From: Cryptomeria japonica | Lineage: Eukaryota; Streptophyta; Pinopsida; Cupressales; Cupressaceae | DNA length: 30,000 nucleotides | Assembly (NCBI RefSeq): GCF_030272615.1 | Contig: NW_026728905.1 | Location: 190,001 to 220,000, forward strand | Direction: 5' to 3' | Shown here: one piece after another, positions 18,508-30,000 of the stretch | Numbering within the stretch: the stretch's first letter is position 1 | Layout: the number at the start of each line of letters is the position of its first letter | Notes under the pieces: generated by a model | Told to the model about the DNA's origin: nothing | The model's input: the letters and a program-made list of their open reading frames with translations, nothing else | The model's database searches: none | Translations under genes and position numbers: made by a program

Positions 18508-19715
18508 TAACGGGGTGGGTACTAAGGTGCGTGCCAAGGTGGGTCATGGGGTGGGTGCCAAGGTGGGCACCAGGGTGGGTGTGCACCAACCCTAGCCAGG
18601 GTAGGTCACGGGGTGGTTGTCGGGGTGGGCGTCAAGGAGCCAAGGTGGGTGGCAAGTAGCCAAGTTGCGTGCCAAGGTGGGTGTCGGGGTGGGTGCCAAG
18701 GATCCAAGGTGGGTGCCAAGGAACCAAGGTGGGTGTCTGGGTGGGTGCCGAGGTGGGAGCCAGGGTGGGTCCCAAGGTGAGTGCAAAGGTGGGTGCCAGG
18801 GTCAAGGTGAGTGCCAATGTGGGTTCCAAGGTGCCAGGGTCAGGGTGAGTGCCAATGTGGGTTCAAAGGTGCTAAGTTGGGTGCGAGGTTGGGTGCGAGG
18901 GTGGGTGGGTGCCAAGGTGTGCTAGGTGGAAGCCCGGGTGGGTCGGCATCCCATGGGTGTCGAGTTGGGTGCCTGATGGGTGCTTCTTGTCAAGTTTTAG
19001 TCGTCGGGACTCATTTCGAGCCTTAGAGGTCGTTTCTTGTCCGGTTGCCCTGTCTTCGACCTGGGAACCCAATTTTGGTCCTCGGGTCCCATTTTTTTTT
19101 GTCTCGCATCCCACTTTTGGCCTGTGGCCTTTTCGGGGTCGATTCTCGTTTTGGGCATCAGAGCATGTTTCTTCTCCTAAAACCCAATATTTGTTTATTA
19201 AGTCTCGGAACACATTTTTGTTCTCGTGGACCCATCATGGGTCTTGGAACGCATTTGTGGTCCTTGGGTCCCATTTTGCATCCCGAAACTTGTGTTTTGG
19301 TGCTTGATCCCTATTTTGGGTGCCCACCTTGCACCAAGTGCGCACCCGGGGCAAACCGAGCGCCTTGGTGCACCGGGGCAAGATCGAGCGTGCACCCGAG
19401 GCGCCCCGAACATGCACCAAGGTGCACTCGGCCCACATGTGAGCGCAGGTCGTTGCGCCCGAGGTGGTGTGTGGGCACCGCGTTGCAGACGGGACACTGC
19501 ACGCACACGACGCCCCGTCCAGGTGCACGCACGTAGGCCGGGCCGGGTGCACACCCGACGCCCTAGCAAGGTGCGCGCACCCGGGCAGGGCTCACACTTG
19601 GCGAACGGGGCGCACTTCGCGAGGGAGGGTGTGCACCTCGACGGGGGTGGGTGGCCGGGGTGGATTCGCACGTGGGTCGCGGTTTGCTAAGTACACACTG
19701 CGACAAGCTCATAAC

Positions 19716-19834
19716 GGGTGCGATCATACCAGCGTTAGTGCACCGGATCCCATCAGAACTCCGCAGTTAAGCGCGCTTGGGCCGGAGTAGTACTGGGATG
19801 GGTGACCTCCCGGGAAGTCCCGGTGTTGCACCCT
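19716..19834 (+). rRNA. 5S ribosomal RNA (copy 2)
   Basis: Identical in sequence to copy 1 over the whole 119 nt, with the same upstream sequence (TAAGTA at 19688-19693, C at -1). Box A is at 19765-19781 and box C at 19796-19814. It lies exactly 6034 bp from copy 1. Its 3' flank differs from copy 1 in the terminator. Confidence 0.96.
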
Positions 19835-19846
19835 TTCTTAGTTTTT
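19834..19846 (+). terminator. Pol III terminator of 5S copy 2 (first T run broken)
   Basis: The first run is TTTCTT (C at 19837), so termination probably depends on the second run of five T at 19842-19846. Confidence 0.75.
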
Positions 19847-22504
19847 CGCCGGGCGTCGCAATGCTATTTGAATAAACCTTTTGCCCGTTTGCGTTCTCGT
19901 CGGGGCCGGGCCGGGCCGGGGTGCGCTGCCCGCACTACCGCGCGCGCGGGGGCGACACCGAGCGCGCACCCGAGGCGCCCCGAGCACACAGGCCACGGTG
20001 CAACCCGGGCGTTGTGCGCGCACCCCGGTGCGCCCGAGGTGCTGCGCGCGCACCCAGGTGAAATCGGTGTGCACCTCGGCCAGTGCGCGCTCGGTCGAGT
20101 CGCGCACGTTGGCCAAGGTGCACGGTGATGTTTCTTACTCTAAGGTTCCGCACCAGACGCCCGGGACAGGTGAGCGAAGCTGGGCGGGGCCGGGTGCGCG
20201 GCCGGGGCAGGTGCACGCAGCTGGAGAGAGCTTTGGAGCACACCAGAGGTGCGCACCTTGGAGCACACTTCGGAGCGCACCAATGATGCGCTCCATTCAA
20301 AAGTTTCCTGAAAAGGCAAAAAAAGTTGAGATTATAGAATTTCCCACTTGAGAGATTGTAAAAAAAAAAAATTTAAAATGAAGGAAACGCGGGTGCCAAG
20401 GTGTGCGCGCCCGGGTGCGCAGCCCAGCCAAGGTGTGCGCACCAAGGCGCCCACCCTGGCGAAGGTGCACGCAAGGTGCGCACCCGAGGCAAACCGGACA
20501 ATTAACCCAACTTTCGACTTCGCGCGCACCTGCGCACCTTGGAGCGCACTTCGGAGCGCTCCTTGGTGCGCACCAATCTTGGGCACCTCGGAGTGCACCA
20601 TGGCGCCCACCAAGGTGCGCACCCGGGGCAAACCGAGCTCCGACTTCGTGCGCACCTTGGAGCGCACGAAAGGTGCGCACCATGGCGCCCACCAAGGTGC
20701 GCAGCCCAGCCAAGGCGTGCGCATCAAGGTGCGCACCCTGGCGAAGGTGCGCACCCGGGGCAAACCGAGCTCCGACTTCGTGCGCACCTTGGAGCGCACA
20801 AAGGGTGCGCAACCCAGCCAAGGTGTGCGCACCCCGGGCAAACCGAGCTCCGAATCGTGCGCACCTTGGAGCACACTTCGGAGCCCTCCTTGGTGCGCAC
20901 CGATGTTGCGCACCTCGGAGCGCACCCGGGGAAAACAATGCAATTAACCCGACTTTCGACTTCGTGGGCACCTCGGAGCGCTCTCGGGTTCGCACCTCGG
21001 AGCACACCGAGGTGCGCACCTTTGATGCGCTGCCTTCACCAATTTCCAGAAAAGGCAAGAAAACATTGAGAAGGTGTGCGCACCGAGGTGCCCACCCTGG
21101 CGAAGGTGCACGCGAGGTGCGCACCCGGGGCAAACCGGGCTCCGACTTCGTGCACGCCATGCTGCGCACCTTGGAGGGCCATGGTGCGCACCTTGGAGCA
21201 CACTTCGGAGCGCTCAATGGTGCCCAACCCAGCCAAGGTGCCCACCGCGGCGAAGGTGCACGCGAGGTGCGCACCCGGGGCAAACCGGGCTCCGACTTCG
21301 TGCACGCCGCACCTTGGAGCACACTTCGGAGCGCTCCTTGGTGCGCACCAGGGCGCGCAACCCAGCCGAGGTGCCCACCCCGGCGAAGGTGCACGCGGGG
21401 TGCGCACCCGGGGCAAACCGGGCTCCGACTTCGTGCACGCCATGGTGCCCACCGCGGCGAAGGTGCACGCGAGGTGCGCACCCGGGGCAAACCGGGCTCC
21501 GACTTCGTGCACGCCGCACCTTGGAGCACACTTCGGAGCGCTCCTTGGTGCGCACCAGGGCGCGCAACCCAGCCGAGGTGCCCACCCCGGCGAAGGTGCA
21601 CGCGAGGTGCGCACCCGGGGCAAACCGGGCTCCGACTTCGTGCACGCCATGGTGCCCACCGCGGCGAAGGTGCACGCGAGGTGCGCACCCGGGGCAAACC
21701 GGGCTCCGACTTCGTGCACGCCGCACCTTGGAGCACACTTCGGAGCGCTCCTTGGTGCGCACCATGGTGCCCACCAGGGCGCGCAACCCCGCCGAAGGTG
21801 CACGCGAGGTGCGCACCCGGGGCAAACCGGGCTCCGACTTCGTGCACGCCGCACCTTGGAGCACACTTCGGAGCGCTCCTTGGTGCGCACCAGGGCGCGC
21901 AACCCCGCCGAAGGTGCACGCGAGGTGCGCACCCGGGGCAAACCGGGCTCCGACTTCGTGCACGCCATGGTGCGCACCAGGGTGCCCACCGCGGCGAAGG
22001 TGCGCACCCGGGGCAAACCGGGCTCCGACTTCGTGCACGCCGCACCTTGGAGCACACTTCGGAGCGCTCCTTGGTGCGCACCAGGGCGCGCAACCCAGCC
22101 GAGGTGCCCACCCCGGCGAAGGTGCACGCGAGGTGCGCACCCGGGGCAAACCGGGCTCCGACTTCGTGCACGCCATGGTGCCCACCGCGGCGAAGGTGCG
22201 CACCCGGGGCAAACCGGGCTAGGACTTCGTGCACGCCGCACCTTGGAGCACACTTCGGAGCGCTCCTTGGTGCGCACCATGGTGCCCACCAGGCCGCGCA
22301 ACCCAGCCAAGGTGTGCGCACCAAGGTGCACGCGAGGTGCGCACCCGGGGCAAACCGGGGTCCGGCTTCGTGCACGCCGCACCTTGGAGCACACATCGGG
22401 GCGCTCCCGGGTTCGCACCGGCGTTGCGCACCGTGGTGGGCACCTCGGAGCGCACCGTGGTGGGCACCTCGGAGCACACCAAGGTGGGCAGCGAGGTGCG
22501 CACC

Positions 22505-24460
22505 TTTGATGCGATGCCTTCACTAATTTCCATAAAAGGCAAAAAAAAACGAGATTTTAAAATTTCCGTTTTGAAAGATAGTGAGAAAAAGGGAATGCTG
22601 GTGCCATCTTGAGCCCGCCCTGGTGCGCAGCCCAGCCAAGGTGTGCGCACCAAGGTGCCCACCCTGGCGAAGGTGCGCGCCCGGGCAATTAACCCAACTT
22701 CCAACTTCGCGCGCGCCAGGGTGGGAGCGCACCCAACAACCGGGCCTGGGAAGAGCCAATGCGAGAAACCCCACCAAACGCTCTGACAAAAAAAGAGGGG
22801 GCGCTCCAGTAACCCCGCTTCGGAGCGCACCCTGGGCAAACCCAGCCAGGGTGCCCACCCCGGCCAAGGTGCAGGCGAGGTGCGCACCCGGGGCAAACCG
22901 GGCTCCGACAACGTGCACGCCGCACCTTGGAGCACACTTCGTAGCGCTCCCGGGTGCGCACCTCAGAGCACACCAAGGTGGGCAGCGAGGTGCGCACCTT
23001 TGATGCGCTGCCTTCACTAATTTCCAGAAAAGGCAAAAAAAAGAGGAGATTTTAAAATTTCCGTTTTGAAAGATAGTGAAAAAAACGGAACGCGGGTGCC
23101 ATCTTGAGCCCGCCCTGGTGCACAGCCCAGGTAAGGTGCCCACCCTGGCAAAGGTGCGCACCCGGGCAATTAACCCTACTTCCGACTTCGTGCGCGCCAG
23201 GGTGGCAACCGGGCCTGGGAAGAGCCAATGCGAGAAACCCCACCAAACGCTCCGACAAAAAAAGAGGCGGCGCTCCAATAACCCCGCTTCGGAGCGCAGC
23301 CGGGGCAAACCCAGCCAAGGTGCCCACCCCGACGAAGGTGCACGCGAGGTGCGCACCCGGGGCAAACCGGGCTCCGACAACGTGCACGCAGCACCTTGGA
23401 GCACACTTCGAAGCACTCCCGGGTGCCCACCGGCGTTGCGCACCGTGGTGGGCAGCGAGGTGCGCACCTTTGATGCGCTGCCTTCACTAATTTCCAGAAA
23501 AGGCAAAAAAAAATGAGATTTTAAAATTTCCGTTTTGAAAGATAGTGAAAAAAACGGAACGCGGGTGCCATCTTGAGCCCGCCCTGGTGCGCAGCCCAGG
23601 CAAGGCATGCGCACCAAGGTGCCCACCCGCGGTGCACGCCCGGGGCAAACCGGGCTCCGACTTCGTGCAGGCCGCACCTTGGAGCACACTTCGGAGCGCT
23701 CCTTGGTGCGCACCATGGTGCCCACCAGGGCGCACCCGGGGCAAACCGGGCTCCGACTTCGTGCACGCCGCACCTTGGAGCACACATCGGAGCGCTCCCA
23801 GGTTCGCACCAGCGTTGCGCACCTTTGATGCGCTGCCTTCACTAATTTCCAGAAAAGGCAAAAAAAAACGATATTTTAAAATTTCCGTTCTGAAAGATAG
23901 TGAAAAAAACGGAACGCGGGTGCCATCTTGAGCCCTTCCTGGTGCGCAGCCCAGGCAAGTTGTGCGCACCAAGGTGCCCACCCTGGCGGAGGTGCGCGCC
24001 CGGGGCAAACCGGGCTCCGACTTCGTGCACTGCATGGTGCCCACCAAGGCGCGCAACCCAGCCAAGGTGCCCACCGCAGCGAAGGTGCACGCGAGGTGCG
24101 CACCCGAGGTGCACACCCGGGGCAAACCGAGCTCCGACTTCGTGCACGCCGCACCTTGGAGCACACTTCAGAGCGCTCCTTGGTGCGCACCAGGGCGCGC
24201 AACCCAGCCAAGGTGCTCACCCCGGCGAAGGTGCACGCGAGGTGCGCACCCGGGGCAAGCCGGGCTCGGACTTCGTGCACGCCGCACCTTGGAGCACACA
24301 TCGGAGCGCTCCCGGGTTCGCACCAGCATTGCGCACCTTTGATGCGCTGCCTTCACTAATTTCCAGAAAAGGCAAAAAAAAAAAAAAAACGAGATTTTAA
24401 AATTTCCGTTTTGAAAGATAGTGAAAAAAACGGAACGCGGGTGCCATCTTGAGCCCGCCC
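22505..24460. repeat. AT-rich hairpin modules of macro-unit 2
   Basis: Same five modules as in unit 1, at 22505-22620, 22999-23114, 23469-23583, 23824-23938 and 24338-24460, with no difference seen. Confidence 0.85.
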
Positions 24461-25749
24461 TGGTGTGCAGCCCAGGCAAGTTGTGCGCACCAAGGCACCC
24501 ACCCTGGCCAAGGTGGGTCACGGGGTGGGTCCTAGGGTGGGTAACGGGGTGGGTACTAAGGTGCGTGCCAAGGTGGGTCATGGGGTGGGTGCCAAGGTGG
24601 GCACCAGGGTGGGTGTGCACCAACCCTAGCCAGGGTAGGTCACGGGGTGGTTGTCGGGGTGGGCGTCAAGGAGCCAAGGTGGGTGGCAAGTAGCCAAGTT
24701 GCGTGCCAAGGTGGGTGTCGGGGTGGGTGCCAAGGATCCAAGGTGGGTGCCAAGGAACCAAGGTGGGTGTCTGGGTGGGTGCCGAGGTGGGAGCCAGGGT
24801 GGGTCCCAAGGTGAGTGCAAAGGTGGGTGCCAGGGTCAAGGTGAGTGCCAATGTGGGTTCCAAGGTGCCAGGGTCAGGGTGAGTGCCAATGTGGGTTCAA
24901 AGGTGCTAAGTTGGGTGCGAGGTTGGGTGCGAGGGTGGGTGGGTGCCAAGGTGTGCTAGGTGGAAGCCCGGGTGGGTCGGCATCCCATGGGTGTCGAGTT
25001 GGGTGCCTGATGGGTGCTTCTTGTCAAGTTTTAGTCGTCGGGACTCATTTCGAGCCTTAGAGGTCGTTTCTTGTCCGGTTGCCCTGTCTTCGACCTGGGA
25101 ACCCAATTTTGGTCCTCGGGTCCCATTTTTTTTTGTCTCGCATCCCACTTTTGGCCTGTGGCCTTTTCGGGGTCGATTCTCGTTTTGGGCATCAGAGCAT
25201 GTTTCTTCTCCTAAAACCCAATATTTGTTTATTAAGTCTCGGAACACATTTTTGTTCTCGTGGACCCATCATGGGTCTTGGAACGCATTTGTGGTCCTTG
25301 GGTCCCATTTTGCATCCCGAAACTTGTGTTTTGGTGCTTGATCCCTATTTTGGGTGCCCACCTTGCACCAAGTGCGCACCCGGGGCAAACCGAGCGCCTT
25401 GGTGCACCGGGGCAAGATCGAGCGTGCACCCGAGGCGCCCCGAACATGCACCAAGGTGCACTCGGCCCACATGTGAGCGCAGGTCGTTGCGCCCGAGGTG
25501 GTGTGTGGGCACCGCGTTGCAGACGGGACACTGCACGCACACGACGCCCCGTCCAGGTGCACGCACGTAGGCCGGGCCGGGTGCACACCCGACGCCCTAG
25601 CAAGGTGCGCGCACCCGGGCAGGGCTCACACTTGGCGAACGGGGCGCACTTCGCGAGGGAGGGTGTGCACCTCGACGGGGGTGGGTGGCCGGGGTGGATT
25701 CGCACGTGGGTCGCGGTTTGCTAAGTACACACTGCGACAAGCTCATAAC

Positions 25750-25868
25750 GGGTGCGATCATACCAGCGTTAGTGCACCGGATCCCATCAGAACTCCGCAG
25801 TTAAGCGCGCTTGGGCCGGAGTAGTACTGGGATGGGTGACCTCCCGGGAAGTCCCGGTGTTGCACCCT
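25750..25868 (+). rRNA. 5S ribosomal RNA (copy 3)
   Basis: Identical to copies 1 and 2 over 119 nt. Box A is at 25799-25815 and box C at 25830-25848. It lies 6034 bp from copy 2, with the same upstream sequence and the same broken first terminator run as copy 2. Confidence 0.96.
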
Positions 25869-25880
25869 TTCTTAGTTTTT
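25868..25880 (+). terminator. Pol III terminator of 5S copy 3 (first T run broken)
   Basis: TTTCTT with C at 25871, then five T at 25876-25880. Confidence 0.75.
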
Positions 25881-28538
25881 CGCCGGGCGTCGCAATGCTA
25901 TTTGAATAAACCTTTTGCCCGTTTGCGTTCTCGTCGGGGCCGGGCCGGGCCGGGGTGCGCTGCCCGCACTACCGCGCGCGCGGGGGCGACACCGAGCGCG
26001 CACCCGAGGCGCCCCGAGCACACAGGCCACGGTGCAACCCGGGCGTTGTGCGCGCACCCCGGTGCGCCCGAGGTGCTGCGCGCGCACCCAGGTGAAATCG
26101 GTGTGCACCTCGGCCAGTGCGCGCTCGGTCGAGTCGCGCACGTTGGCCAAGGTGCACGGTGATGTTTCTTACTCTAAGGTTCCGCACCAGACGCCCGGGA
26201 CAGGTGAGCGAAGCTGGGCGGGGCCGGGTGCGCGGCCGGGGCAGGTGCACGCAGCTGGAGAGAGCTTTGGAGCACACCAGAGGTGCGCACCTTGGAGCAC
26301 ACTTCGGAGCGCACCAATGATGCGCTCCATTCAAAAGTTTCCTGAAAAGGCAAAAAAAGTTGAGATTATAGAATTTCCCACTTGAGAGATTGTAAAAAAA
26401 AAAAATTTAAAATGAAGGAAACGCGGGTGCCAAGGTGTGCGCGCCCGGGTGCGCAGCCCAGCCAAGGTGTGCGCACCAAGGCGCCCACCCTGGCGAAGGT
26501 GCACGCAAGGTGCGCACCCGAGGCAAACCGGACAATTAACCCAACTTTCGACTTCGCGCGCACCTGCGCACCTTGGAGCGCACTTCGGAGCGCTCCTTGG
26601 TGCGCACCAATCTTGGGCACCTCGGAGTGCACCATGGCGCCCACCAAGGTGCGCACCCGGGGCAAACCGAGCTCCGACTTCGTGCGCACCTTGGAGCGCA
26701 CGAAAGGTGCGCACCATGGCGCCCACCAAGGTGCGCAGCCCAGCCAAGGCGTGCGCATCAAGGTGCGCACCCTGGCGAAGGTGCGCACCCGGGGCAAACC
26801 GAGCTCCGACTTCGTGCGCACCTTGGAGCGCACAAAGGGTGCGCAACCCAGCCAAGGTGTGCGCACCCCGGGCAAACCGAGCTCCGAATCGTGCGCACCT
26901 TGGAGCACACTTCGGAGCCCTCCTTGGTGCGCACCGATGTTGCGCACCTCGGAGCGCACCCGGGGAAAACAATGCAATTAACCCGACTTTCGACTTCGTG
27001 GGCACCTCGGAGCGCTCTCGGGTTCGCACCTCGGAGCACACCGAGGTGCGCACCTTTGATGCGCTGCCTTCACCAATTTCCAGAAAAGGCAAGAAAACAT
27101 TGAGAAGGTGTGCGCACCGAGGTGCCCACCCTGGCGAAGGTGCACGCGAGGTGCGCACCCGGGGCAAACCGGGCTCCGACTTCGTGCACGCCATGCTGCG
27201 CACCTTGGAGGGCCATGGTGCGCACCTTGGAGCACACTTCGGAGCGCTCAATGGTGCCCAACCCAGCCAAGGTGCCCACCGCGGCGAAGGTGCACGCGAG
27301 GTGCGCACCCGGGGCAAACCGGGCTCCGACTTCGTGCACGCCGCACCTTGGAGCACACTTCGGAGCGCTCCTTGGTGCGCACCAGGGCGCGCAACCCAGC
27401 CGAGGTGCCCACCCCGGCGAAGGTGCACGCGGGGTGCGCACCCGGGGCAAACCGGGCTCCGACTTCGTGCACGCCATGGTGCCCACCGCGGCGAAGGTGC
27501 ACGCGAGGTGCGCACCCGGGGCAAACCGGGCTCCGACTTCGTGCACGCCGCACCTTGGAGCACACTTCGGAGCGCTCCTTGGTGCGCACCAGGGCGCGCA
27601 ACCCAGCCGAGGTGCCCACCCCGGCGAAGGTGCACGCGAGGTGCGCACCCGGGGCAAACCGGGCTCCGACTTCGTGCACGCCATGGTGCCCACCGCGGCG
27701 AAGGTGCACGCGAGGTGCGCACCCGGGGCAAACCGGGCTCCGACTTCGTGCACGCCGCACCTTGGAGCACACTTCGGAGCGCTCCTTGGTGCGCACCATG
27801 GTGCCCACCAGGGCGCGCAACCCCGCCGAAGGTGCACGCGAGGTGCGCACCCGGGGCAAACCGGGCTCCGACTTCGTGCACGCCGCACCTTGGAGCACAC
27901 TTCGGAGCGCTCCTTGGTGCGCACCAGGGCGCGCAACCCCGCCGAAGGTGCACGCGAGGTGCGCACCCGGGGCAAACCGGGCTCCGACTTCGTGCACGCC
28001 ATGGTGCGCACCAGGGTGCCCACCGCGGCGAAGGTGCGCACCCGGGGCAAACCGGGCTCCGACTTCGTGCACGCCGCACCTTGGAGCACACTTCGGAGCG
28101 CTCCTTGGTGCGCACCAGGGCGCGCAACCCAGCCGAGGTGCCCACCCCGGCGAAGGTGCACGCGAGGTGCGCACCCGGGGCAAACCGGGCTCCGACTTCG
28201 TGCACGCCATGGTGCCCACCGCGGCGAAGGTGCGCACCCGGGGCAAACCGGGCTAGGACTTCGTGCACGCCGCACCTTGGAGCACACTTCGGAGCGCTCC
28301 TTGGTGCGCACCATGGTGCCCACCAGGCCGCGCAACCCAGCCAAGGTGTGCGCACCAAGGTGCACGCGAGGTGCGCACCCGGGGCAAACCGGGGTCCGGC
28401 TTCGTGCACGCCGCACCTTGGAGCACACATCGGGGCGCTCCCGGGTTCGCACCGGCGTTGCGCACCGTGGTGGGCACCTCGGAGCGCACCGTGGTGGGCA
28501 CCTCGGAGCACACCAAGGTGGGCAGCGAGGTGCGCACC

Positions 28539-29972
28539 TTTGATGCGATGCCTTCACTAATTTCCATAAAAGGCAAAAAAAAACGAGATTTTAAAATTTC
28601 CGTTTTGAAAGATAGTGAGAAAAAGGGAATGCTGGTGCCATCTTGAGCCCGCCCTGGTGCGCAGCCCAGCCAAGGTGTGCGCACCAAGGTGCCCACCCTG
28701 GCGAAGGTGCGCGCCCGGGCAATTAACCCAACTTCCAACTTCGCGCGCGCCAGGGTGGGAGCGCACCCAACAACCGGGCCTGGGAAGAGCCAATGCGAGA
28801 AACCCCACCAAACGCTCTGACAAAAAAAGAGGGGGCGCTCCAGTAACCCCGCTTCGGAGCGCACCCTGGGCAAACCCAGCCAGGGTGCCCACCCCGGCCA
28901 AGGTGCAGGCGAGGTGCGCACCCGGGGCAAACCGGGCTCCGACAACGTGCACGCCGCACCTTGGAGCACACTTCGTAGCGCTCCCGGGTGCGCACCTCAG
29001 AGCACACCAAGGTGGGCAGCGAGGTGCGCACCTTTGATGCGCTGCCTTCACTAATTTCCAGAAAAGGCAAAAAAAAGAGGAGATTTTAAAATTTCCGTTT
29101 TGAAAGATAGTGAAAAAAACGGAACGCGGGTGCCATCTTGAGCCCGCCCTGGTGCACAGCCCAGGTAAGGTGCCCACCCTAGCAAAGGTGCGCACCCGGG
29201 CAATTAACCCTACTTCCGACTTCGTGCGCGCCAGGGTGGCAACCGGGCCTGGGAAGAGCCAATGCGAGAAACCCCACCAAACGCTCCGACAAAAAAAGAG
29301 GCGGCGCTCCAATAACCCCGCTTCGGAGCGCAGCCGGGGCAAACCCAGCCAAGGTGCCCACCCCGACGAAGGTGCACGCGAGGTGCGCACCCGGGGCAAA
29401 CCGGGCTCCGACAACGTGCACGCAGCACCTTGGAGCACACTTCGAAGCACTCCCGGGTGCCCACCGGCGTTGCGCACCGTGGTGGGCAGCGAGGTGCGCA
29501 CCTTTGATGCGCTGCCTTCACTAATTTCCAGAAAAGGCAAAAAAAAATGAGATTTTAAAATTTCCGTTTTGAAAGATAGTGAAAAAAACGGAACGCGGGT
29601 GCCATCTTGAGCCCGCCCTGGTGCGCAGCCCAGGCAAGGCATGCGCACCAAGGTGCCCACCCGCGGTGCACGCCCGGGGCAAACCGGGCTCCGACTTCGT
29701 GCAGGCCGCACCTTGGAGCACACTTCGGAGCGCTCCTTGGTGCGCACCATGGTGCCCACCAGGGCGCACCCGGGGCAAACCGGGCTCCGACTTCGTGCAC
29801 GCCGCACCTTGGAGCACACATCGGAGCGCTCCCAGGTTCGCACCAGCGTTGCGCACCTTTGATGCGCTGCCTTCACTAATTTCCAGAAAAGGCAAAAAAA
29901 AACGATATTTTAAAATTTCCGTTCTGAAAGATAGTGAAAAAAACGGAACGCGGGTGCCATCTTGAGCCCTTC
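28539..29972. repeat. AT-rich hairpin modules of macro-unit 3 (four visible)
   Basis: Modules at 28539-28654, 29033-29148, 29503-29617 and 29858-29972. The fifth would fall beyond the window. The G-to-A change at 29181 lies in the GC subrepeat just after the second module. Confidence 0.85.
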
Positions 29973-30000
29973 CTGGTGCGCAGCCCAGGCAAGTTGTGCG

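Larger units (their letters stand above)
18461..24494 (+). repeat. 6034-bp macro-unit 2 containing a 5S rRNA gene
   Basis: Each feature of unit 1 recurs at +6034. The left junction reads GCGCACCAAG joined to GCACCCACCCTGGCC, a hybrid of the spacer subrepeat and the G-rich tract. It shares the bases at 19837, 22205 and 22217 with unit 3 rather than unit 1. Confidence 0.95.
24495..30000 (+). repeat. 6034-bp macro-unit 3, cut by the window edge
   Basis: The first 5506 bp of a third copy; the array continues beyond the window. The only difference from unit 2 that I found is A at 29181 where units 1 and 2 have G. Confidence 0.95.

Overview
This looks like plant nuclear repetitive DNA with no credible protein-coding gene. 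The only recognisable genes are three 5S rRNA genes on the + strand, each with an intact internal Pol III promoter. The 5S sequence is of land-plant type. Its GCGTTAGTGCACC, GCGCGCTTGGGCCGGAG and CCCGGGAAGTCCCGG variants differ from the common angiosperm forms and lean towards a gymnosperm or another early-branching seed plant. That is judged from memory of plant 5S sequences, not from a search.

Layout from left to right: (1) 1-1100, weakly structured sequence with nothing recognised. (2) About 1110-6460, a 188-bp tandem satellite, ragged on its left edge and nearly homogeneous from about 3440 to 6340. (3) 6460-7830, three longer composite repeats that each contain a diverged 188-bp-like segment, a stem-loop and a TATATAGGGG element. 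(4) 7894-8195, short 50/56-bp repeats. (5) 8145-9343, about four 311-bp repeats. (6) 9344-9962, a block of 38/52-bp repeats that opens with a perfect palindrome. (7) About 10000-10995, six repeats of about 157 bp. (8) 11040-11215, a GGTGCACC-rich transition. (9) 11216-12426, a degenerate G-rich tract with G-quadruplex motifs. (10) 12427-30000, a tandem array of a 6034-bp macro-unit (two full copies and one cut by the window edge), each holding one 5S gene in about 5.9 kb of repeat-built spacer.

Thirteen copies of one roughly 34-bp block lie between 6813 and 10973. Read on the - strand it contains TTATATAGGGGAGG, which resembles the plant RNA polymerase I start element (TATATA followed by a G run). 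Repeats of different length and origin share this block. Read on the - strand, the order is 5S units, spacer-promoter-like repeats, a satellite and then a less repetitive segment. That is the order expected in a 35S rDNA intergenic spacer with 5S genes inserted on the opposite strand, so I propose the window is part of a very long linked (L-type) 5S-35S spacer. No 18S or 26S sequence is visible, so this remains an inference. The alternative is a stand-alone 5S array with unusually long spacers beside an unrelated satellite field.

The long reading frames on both strands, up to more than 700 codons within the macro-units, arise from GC-rich repeats poor in stop codons and are not annotated as genes.
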